The notes under the pieces were generated by a model, which was not told the DNA's origin, did no database searches, and was given only the letters and a program-made list of their open reading frames with translations. Of a stretch of DNA of 11,973 bases, positions 7,751 through 11,973 are shown piece by piece. Position 1 is the stretch's first letter. The number at the start of each line of letters is the position of its first letter. The position numbers were made by a program, and so were the translations under genes. The DNA comes from an uncultured Bacteroidales bacterium (GTDB taxonomy: Bacteria > Bacteroidota > Bacteroidia > Bacteroidales > UBA932): NCBI GenBank assembly GCA_945874815.1, contig CAMCIE010000017.1, positions 1-11,973 of the forward strand, in the 5' to 3' direction.

Positions 7751-8371
7751 ATGCACATCGCAATCGCCGGCAACATCGGCAGCGGCAAGACAACCTTAAC
7801 CAAGATGCTGGCCGCACATTACGGATGGACTCCGAAATTCGAATCTGTTGATTTCAATCCATATCTCGCTGACTTCTACGAAGATATGGAGAGATGGTCT
7901 TTCAATCTTCAGGTATATTTTTTGAATAAACGCTTCAAGGATGTCGTTGATATTTCCAAATGCAATGATGTCATAATCCAGGACAGGACCATATATGAGG
8001 ATGCGCGCATCTTCGCTCCGAACCTTCATGGAATGGGTCTGATGAGCACAAGGGATTTTGAGAATTATTCAGACCTTTTCGACCTGATGATGTCCCTGGT
8101 GAATCCGCCTGATTTGTTGATTTACCTCCGTTCGTCGATTCCGAACCTGATCGGACAGATACAGAAAAGAGGACGCGAGTATGAGAAAAGCATCAGAATT
8201 GACTATATTACAGGACTCAACGAAAGATATGAAAGCTGGATCAAGGACTACAAGCACAGGCTTCTCATACTGGACGTTGACCGCATCAAATTCGAGAACC
8301 GCCCTGAAGACTTCAGGGAAGTGACCGACAGAATAGACGCCGAATTGTTCGGACTGTTTAAAAATGAATAA
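7751..8371 (+). CDS. Deoxynucleoside kinase (dNK family)
   Basis: A 206-residue kinase that phosphorylates deoxynucleosides to monophosphates with ATP in the salvage pathway. The P-loop GNIGSGKTT spans residues 7-15. The segment FESVDFNPYLADFYED (30-45) contains Glu31, at the position of the family's catalytic Glu. DRTIYED at 78-84 is the family's DRS-like motif, and KRGREYE at 139-145 is the LID arginine region. The ATG at 7751 is chosen although the frame is open back to 7655, because the conserved N-terminus MHIAIAGNIGSGK begins exactly there and the upstream part overlaps the divergent gene. Whether it prefers deoxyadenosine, deoxyguanosine or a pyrimidine cannot be read from motifs with certainty. 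It shares an apparent operon with the acyl-CoA synthetase gene that starts 23 bases downstream. Confidence 0.93.
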   Translation: MHIAIAGNIGSGKTTLTKMLAAHYGWTPKFESVDFNPYLADFYEDMERWSFNLQVYFLNKRFKDVVDISKCNDVIIQDRTIYEDARIFAPNLHGMGLMSTRDFENYSDLFDLMMSLVNPPDLLIYLRSSIPNLIGQIQKRGREYEKSIRIDYITGLNERYESWIKDYKHRLLILDVDRIKFENRPEDFREVTDRIDAELFGLFKNE

Positions 8372-8394
8372 CCCCAAACCTTCAAACTTATATT

Positions 8395-10293
8395 ATGGCA
8401 GACGTTAAGAGGCTTACAATCATTGAATTCGTAGAAAAGTACGTAGCGAAATATTCAAAGAACACCTTCCTTTGGGAGAAGGTCGGTGACCAATGGACTC
8501 AGACCACCTATGAGCAGACAAAAAAGGATGCATACCGCATCGGAGCCGGACTCATGGCTCTCGGCCTGCAGAAAGGTGAAAAGGTGTCCTTCCTTTCCGA
8601 GGGCCGCAACCTGTGGGTAATCGGTGAACTTGGTATCCTCTATGCCGGAGGAGTGAATGTCCCTTTGTCAATCAAACTTGAGGAAGCAAACGACCTGGTA
8701 TTCAGGGTAAAACATTCAGACTCCAAATATGTTTTCACCTCCGCATCGCAGATTTCCAAAATCAGGGCCATCCTTCCTCAATGTCCTATGGTCGAAAAAG
8801 TCATTGTATTCGACCAGCTGAAGGATATGAGGGAGAATGAGATTTTCATCGGTGACATCATGAAGATGGGAGATGAATTCCTCGAAAAGAATGAAGACCT
8901 GTTCATCCAGAGATACAAATCAGTCGGTCCTGATGACTATGCAAACATCAGCTACACTTCAGGCACGACAGCCGATCCTAAGGGTATTCTCCTGACACAC
9001 AGGAACTACACGGCCAATGTCGAGCAGGCTCACTCAGTCATAGGCTGCCGCGAGGACGATGTGATGCTCATCATTCTTCCGCTCGACCACTGCTTCGCCC
9101 ACGTTGCCGGCTTCTATACTCTTATGTCATACGGATCGTCATTTGCAACCGTTCCGAGCAACAGCCTCCGCAACATTCCTTCCACCATCAAGGCCATCCG
9201 TCCTACAATCATGCTTTCGGTACCGTCCCTTGCAAAGAGCTTCAAGAAAACAATCGAGGCCGGAGTCAAGGCAAAGGGCCCATTTGTGGAGAAACTCTAC
9301 AATATGGCACTCAAGAACGCCATAATATATAATAAGGAAGGCTATAATAAAGGCGCAGGCACCAGCTTCTGGAGAAAACCATTCGTGAAACTCTTTGATA
9401 AACTTGTCTTCAAGAGCGTACGCGAGGCACTTGGCGGCAGAATGCGTTTCTTCGTAGGTGGCGGTGCACTTCTTGATATCGACCTTCAGAGATATTATTA
9501 TGCCATCGGAATCCCGATGTTCCAGGGCTACGGACTTTCAGAGGCAACCCCTATCATTTCTGCCAACTCATTTGAATACCATATCCTCGGCTCTTCAGGA
9601 TGCGTGGTCAAACCAATGGAAATCAAGATATTGGATGATAATGGCAAAGAACTCGGCTATGGCCAGAGGGGAGAAATCTGTATCAAGGGAGAGAATGTCA
9701 TGGCCGGTTATTGGAAAAATCCTAAATCTACGGCTGACACTGTCGTTGACGGATGGCTCCATACCGGAGATATGGGTTATATGAGGGATGAACGCTTCCT
9801 CTATGTTGTAGGACGATTCAAATGCCTGCTCATCAGCTCGGATGGAGAAAAATACTCACCTGAACTGATTGAGGAGTCAATAGGTGAAAATTCAAAATAT
9901 ATTGAAAATATCATCCTGCACAACAGCCAGGACCCTTATACCATCGCACTGGTTGTACCTCACAAAGACAATCTCAAGGCTTATGTTCAGTCGGCAAAAC
10001 CGGGAATTGACCTTGAATCCCGTGAGGCAAAGACCATAATGCTTGAGAAAATCCAGGCTGAGATTGATTCTTATCGTAAAGGAGGCTCAAATTATGGCGC
10101 ATTCCCAGAGAGATGGCTCCCTGCTGCAGTCTGCGTGCTCCCTGAGCCTTTCACTGAGCAGAATCACATGATGAACAGTTCCATGAAGGTAGTCCGCCGC
10201 GTTGCCGAATCAGTATATGCTGACAGAATGGCATTCGCATACACTCCGGAAGGCAAGTCTATCGTGAACGAAAAGAATATTGCCTCACTGTAA
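8395..10293 (+). CDS. AMP-forming long-chain acyl-CoA synthetase-like enzyme
   Basis: A 632-residue member of the adenylate-forming (ANL) superfamily that most resembles bacterial long-chain fatty acid-CoA ligases. It activates a fatty acid with ATP to an acyl-adenylate and then joins it to CoA, in the cytoplasm or at the inner membrane face. Visible core motifs: ATP-binding YTSGTTADPKG at 187-197, QGYGLSEATP at 377-386, GWLHTGDMG at 453-461, and the hinge region GRFKCLLISSDGEKYSP at 473-489, where the usual Asp of GRxKD is Cys. The adenylation lysine is probably Lys598 in MMNSSMKVVR near the C-terminus. No membrane segment is obvious. It ends in a strong terminator, so the kinase and ligase form a two-gene unit. 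Chain-length preference cannot be judged; another carboxylic acid substrate is possible. Confidence 0.92.
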   Translation: MADVKRLTIIEFVEKYVAKYSKNTFLWEKVGDQWTQTTYEQTKKDAYRIGAGLMALGLQKGEKVSFLSEGRNLWVIGELGILYAGGVNVPLSIKLEEANDLVFRVKHSDSKYVFTSASQISKIRAILPQCPMVEKVIVFDQLKDMRENEIFIGDIMKMGDEFLEKNEDLFIQRYKSVGPDDYANISYTSGTTADPKGILLTHRNYTANVEQAHSVIGCREDDVMLIILPLDHCFAHVAGFYTLMSYGSSFATVPSNSLRNIPSTIKAIRPTIMLSVPSLAKSFKKTIEAGVKAKGPFVEKLYNMALKNAIIYNKEGYNKGAGTSFWRKPFVKLFDKLVFKSVREALGGRMRFFVGGGALLDIDLQRYYYAIGIPMFQGYGLSEATPIISANSFEYHILGSSGCVVKPMEIKILDDNGKELGYGQRGEICIKGENVMAGYWKNPKSTADTVVDGWLHTGDMGYMRDERFLYVVGRFKCLLISSDGEKYSPELIEESIGENSKYIENIILHNSQDPYTIALVVPHKDNLKAYVQSAKPGIDLESREAKTIMLEKIQAEIDSYRKGGSNYGAFPERWLPAAVCVLPEPFTEQNHMMNSSMKVVRRVAESVYADRMAFAYTPEGKSIVNEKNIASL

Positions 10294-10312
10294 TGGTGAT
10301 TTAATAATAGAC

Positions 10313-10348
10313 AAAGCAACGGATGATTAATCTTCCGTTGCTTTTTTT
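10313..10348 (+). terminator. Strong intrinsic terminator
   Basis: GCAACGGA at 10316-10323 pairs perfectly with TCCGTTGC at 10334-10341 across a 10-base loop. Flanking AAA/TTT extends the stem to 11 pairs, and seven T's run from 10342 to 10348. It begins 20 bases after the acyl-CoA synthetase stop and ends that transcript. On the other strand only three T's follow, so it should act mainly in the plus direction. Confidence 0.93.
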
Positions 10349-10405
10349 CGTGAAAATGTATTCAAAAAGTCGAAAAGATGAAAAACAGGCCGGGACGGAT
10401 TGCTT

Positions 10406-10435
10406 TTTGCAGTTTTACAGAGCTTGGTATTTGTG
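10406..10435 (+). promoter_or_regulatory. Candidate promoter of the AraC-type regulator gene
   Basis: TTTG at 10406-10409, an 18-base spacer and TATTTGTG at 10428-10435 match the Bacteroidetes -33/-7 consensus with one mismatch in the -7 element. A transcript would start near 10442, only about 10 bases before the ATG at 10452, so the leader would be very short. Confidence 0.45.
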
Positions 10436-10451
10436 AAAAGAAACCGTAAGG

Positions 10452-11363
10452 ATGGAAATAAAGGATTTACATAATTTTACCATTACTCAGCTGAAGGAGG
10501 AACTTCCTTCATCGAGATGCTTGTGGATGGGAGATGATATTTGCCTTGTAGATGTCAGATATAAGGATGGAATTCACATGTTCAGGCATCCTTGCCGTCT
10601 GGAGGCTCATCTCGCCATGTTCTGCCTGAAGGGGAATATCAGACTTACAGTCAATCTGAACGAGTTCCAGATGAGTGACAATACTCTGTTCCTGAGTACT
10701 CCTGGCAATATTATAAAAGTGAATGAGATTCTGGGCACGGAAGAGGATATGCATTTTGCAGGCATAATAATGTCAAAGGAATTCGTGCACTCTCTGCGGG
10801 TTGACATCAATAAGATGTTCAATGAGGGTGTTACCATGATTGGCAATCCCTGCCTGAATTTGTCGGAGGAGGAATCCTCTGTTGTGGGCAGTTATATGGA
10901 GCTCATGGGGAAGGTAATGACATTGCAGAGCACGTACAAGGTGGATTCGGTCAGCTCTATCATTTCGTCATTGTTCTACCTTCTCGCCGGAGTTCATTCA
11001 AGGAATCTGAAAGCCATGAATGCTGCCGTTCCTGCATCTACCAGCAGGGGCCGTCAGGTTTTCGATCAGTTCATCAGGCTTGTTTCGGAGAATTATTCCA
11101 AATACAGGAATGTCGGGTTCTATGCTGACAGCCTGTGCCTGACGCCAAAATATCTTTCAAAGCTTATCAAGGCGGCTACCGGCCGTTCGGCTCCTGAATG
11201 GATTGATGCTTATGTCATACTCGAAGCAAAGAATCTCCTGAAATATTCTTCATCGACCATAAAGGAGATTGTTTACCAGCTGAATTTTCCGAATCAGTCA
11301 GTATTCTACAAATTCTTCAAGGCCCGTACGGGAATGACACCGAGTGAATACCGGAATTCGTGA
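10452..11363 (+). CDS. AraC-family transcriptional regulator
   Basis: A 303-residue DNA-binding regulator. Residues about 1-190 form an effector or dimerisation domain of the cupin-like kind seen in many Bacteroidetes AraC proteins (beta-rich around 55-110); I cannot name its ligand. The C-terminal 100 residues hold the two helix-turn-helix units: one around 221-243 (FYADSLCLTPKYLSKLIKAA) and the second around 268-292 (IKEIVYQLNFPNQSVFYKFF), followed by the family ending GMTPSEYR. There is no sensor kinase region or membrane segment, so it is a soluble one-component regulator. It has its own promoter after a strong terminator and stands 376 bases upstream of an MFS permease gene whose control region holds palindromic and directly repeated sites, so the permease is a likely target (inference). 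Start chosen at the ATG, with GTAAGG just before it. Confidence 0.93.
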   Translation: MEIKDLHNFTITQLKEELPSSRCLWMGDDICLVDVRYKDGIHMFRHPCRLEAHLAMFCLKGNIRLTVNLNEFQMSDNTLFLSTPGNIIKVNEILGTEEDMHFAGIIMSKEFVHSLRVDINKMFNEGVTMIGNPCLNLSEEESSVVGSYMELMGKVMTLQSTYKVDSVSSIISSLFYLLAGVHSRNLKAMNAAVPASTSRGRQVFDQFIRLVSENYSKYRNVGFYADSLCLTPKYLSKLIKAATGRSAPEWIDAYVILEAKNLLKYSSSTIKEIVYQLNFPNQSVFYKFFKARTGMTPSEYRNS

Positions 11364-11381
11364 ATTCTTACATATTTTTTT
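11354..11381 (+). terminator. Weak terminator-like hairpin at the end of the regulator gene
   Basis: GAATT at 11354-11358 pairs with AATTC at 11363-11367 around the loop CGTG; the stop codon itself is in the hairpin. A run of seven T's at 11375-11381 follows after seven bases. The short AT stem and the gap make it a weak candidate. Confidence 0.3.
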
Positions 11382-11394
11382 GAGAAAGTGGGGT

Positions 11395-11413
11395 AATAAT
11401 TCCTAAATAATTC
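11395..11413 (+). repeat. Direct repeat AATAATTC spaced by one helical turn, candidate operator
   Basis: AATAATTC occurs at 11395-11402 and again at 11406-11413, a period of 11 bases, and a third copy lies in the leader at 11670-11677. Two direct half-sites one turn apart suit the paired helix-turn-helix units of an AraC-type protein, and the regulator gene ends just upstream. The same 8-mer also occurs elsewhere in the window in coding DNA (2343, 5243, and inverted at 8062 and 11090), so only the phased pair is suggestive. Confidence 0.35.
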
Positions 11414-11419
11414 AATATT

Positions 11420-11443
11420 TTGTAATTTTTATTACAATTTTTT
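11420..11443. promoter_or_regulatory. Palindrome upstream of the permease promoter: operator or terminator
   Basis: TTGTAAT at 11420-11426 is inverted as ATTACAA at 11431-11437 around four T's. The centre lies about 60 bases before the predicted transcript start at 11489, a usual place for an activator site. Six T's follow at 11438-11443, so it could instead be an AT-rich terminator for the regulator gene. The sequence alone does not decide. Confidence 0.45.
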
Positions 11444-11451
11444 CGCAAAAG

Positions 11452-11482
11452 TTTGGAATTTGATTTTAAATCATTACCTTTG
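11452..11482 (+). promoter_or_regulatory. Consensus Bacteroidetes promoter of the MFS permease leader
   Basis: TTTG at 11452-11455 (-33 element) is followed by exactly 19 bases and then TACCTTTG at 11475-11482, a perfect TAnnTTTG -7 element. Transcription should start about seven bases on, near 11489, giving a leader of roughly 250 bases before the permease ATG. Confidence 0.8.
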
Positions 11483-11486
11483 TACA

Positions 11487-11511
11487 AGACATCAGAATTT
11501 TTTTCGTGTCT
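11487..11511 (+). other. Small stem-loop at the 5' end of the predicted leader
   Basis: AGACAT at 11487-11492 can pair with GTGTCT at 11506-11511 (one G-U pair) around a 13-base T-rich loop. It would sit at the very start of the transcript and could protect it from decay. Only a possible fold. Confidence 0.3.
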
Positions 11512-11536
11512 ATTTGTTAAGTTCGTTTTATATACG

Positions 11537-11573
11537 GCGGGGTTCCTTGGGGAGGGGACCCTGCTATTTTTAT
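11537..11573 (+). terminator. GC-rich leader hairpin followed by T-rich tract: attenuator or small-RNA terminator candidate
   Basis: Bases 11537-11548 pair with 11553-11564 into a 12-pair stem closed by the loop GGGG; three pairs are G-U. The stem is strikingly GC-rich in an AT-rich region. It is followed at once by TATTTTTAT. It lies about 50 bases into the predicted transcript, so it would end a short RNA of roughly 85 bases or act as an attenuator ahead of the permease. The interrupted T-tract makes termination strength uncertain. Confidence 0.45.
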
Positions 11574-11739
11574 ATTCTGCCATCTCAAACTATGATTTTC
11601 CGGTTTGCATTTGTGTTTAATTATTTCGTCTTATGTTTAAATTATGTGTGTCAGTGGTGGTATTTAGAAAATAATTCGTACCTTAGATGCCGCTTTTCTG
11701 ACAATAAACGACCATAAATAATTATTAACATTCAATAAC

Positions 11740-11973
11740 ATGTCAAAAAACAAAAACCTACCAGCAATTATCGTGATGTTTGCCCTCTTCTTCATGATTG
11801 CATTCGTCACCAATTTCGCGGGTTCGATGGGAGTAATCGTCACTAAACAGTTCGGCGCTTCCAAAGCCCTTTCACAGCTCGGCACCCTTGCCAACTTCAT
11901 CGCTTATGCTTGCATGGGTATCCCTGCAGGTATCATTCTCAAAAGAAAAGGTTATAAATTCACTGCTCTTGCC
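11740..11973 (+). CDS. Sugar-type MFS permease, N-terminal part (3' truncated by window)
   Basis: The frame opens at the ATG at 11740 and runs off the right edge after 78 codons. The visible protein has a short basic cytoplasmic start (MSKNKN), a first membrane segment at about residues 8-30 (FALFFMIAFVTNF), a short loop, and a second segment at about 44-66 ending in GIILKRKGYK, which is a motif-A-like loop of the major facilitator superfamily. The NFAGSMGVIV and QLGTLANFIAY stretches resemble Bacteroidetes sugar proton symporters of the FHS/fucose permease type, so inner-membrane sugar uptake is likely; the substrate is unknown. It lies behind a consensus promoter, a long structured leader and an AraC-type regulator gene, so its expression is probably induced by its sugar. 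The start is preceded by an AT-rich stretch without a Shine-Dalgarno site, as usual in the phylum. Confidence 0.85.
   Translation, partial: MSKNKNLPAIIVMFALFFMIAFVTNFAGSMGVIVTKQFGASKALSQLGTLANFIAYACMGIPAGIILKRKGYKFTALA

Noticed and set aside
11649..11703. Nested inverted repeats TGTCAG/CTGACA with GGTA/TACC inside, and a near -7 element TACCTTAG at 11679
   Set aside because: Short stems over long loops in AT-rich DNA, and no matching -33 box; likely chance, though they could be re-examined with aligned leaders.
11460..11717. 85-codon plus-strand open frame in the permease leader, and opposing frames at 11368-11583 and 11664-11900
   Set aside because: AT-rich, no family resemblance, and they run across the promoter, the leader hairpin or the permease start.
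1..11973. Search for a mobile element, CRISPR array, tRNA or rRNA, toxin-antitoxin or defence system
   Set aside because: No transposase, integrase, spaced repeat array, tRNA-like cloverleaf or defence-type gene was seen; the genes are housekeeping or sugar-use types, so no novel system is claimed.

Overview
The window looks like an ordinary chromosomal stretch from a member of the Bacteroidota, most likely order Bacteroidales; I cannot name the genus. The pointers are: promoters of the Bacteroidetes sigma type (TTTG, about 19 bases, TAnnTTTG), of which the clearest is at 11452-11482; AT-rich stretches rather than strong Shine-Dalgarno sites before start codons; a TGS-domain nucleoside kinase, a lipoprotein pullulanase and a CPDT-type UvrA zinc site, all of which fit that phylum from memory; and an intergenic repeat at 4069-4170 of the type scattered through Bacteroidota genomes.

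Layout. (1) 1-2347, plus strand: the tail of a GH13 alpha-amylase/neopullulanase-like enzyme, then after 17 bases a complete lipoprotein pullulanase. This is the end of an alpha-glucan (starch, glycogen or pullulan) degradation operon. (2) 2351-7663, minus strand: a metallo-beta-lactamase-fold hydrolase, uvrA (3 bases apart) and, beyond a short-repeat island, a TGS-domain uridine-kinase-like protein. This block meets the pullulanase tail to tail with only 3 bases between the stop codons. (3) 7664-7750: a compact divergent promoter region. (4) 7751-10293, plus strand: a deoxynucleoside kinase and a long-chain acyl-CoA synthetase-like enzyme 23 bases apart, closed by a strong intrinsic terminator at 10313-10348. 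(5) 10452-11363, plus strand: an AraC-family regulator. (6) 11364-11739: a 376-base AT-rich regulatory region with a phased direct repeat, a palindrome, a consensus promoter and a strong GC-rich hairpin in the transcribed leader. (7) 11740 to the window end: the start of a sugar-type MFS permease.

How they work together. The first two genes split alpha-glucans. The central genes do housekeeping work: nucleotide excision repair, nucleoside salvage and fatty acid activation. The regulator and permease at the right end look like the start of a regulated sugar-uptake locus.

I do not see a phage, transposon, CRISPR array, RNA gene or an evident undescribed multi-gene system. The parts most worth a second look are non-coding: the 11364-11739 control region with its leader hairpin, and the repeat island at 4069-4170.
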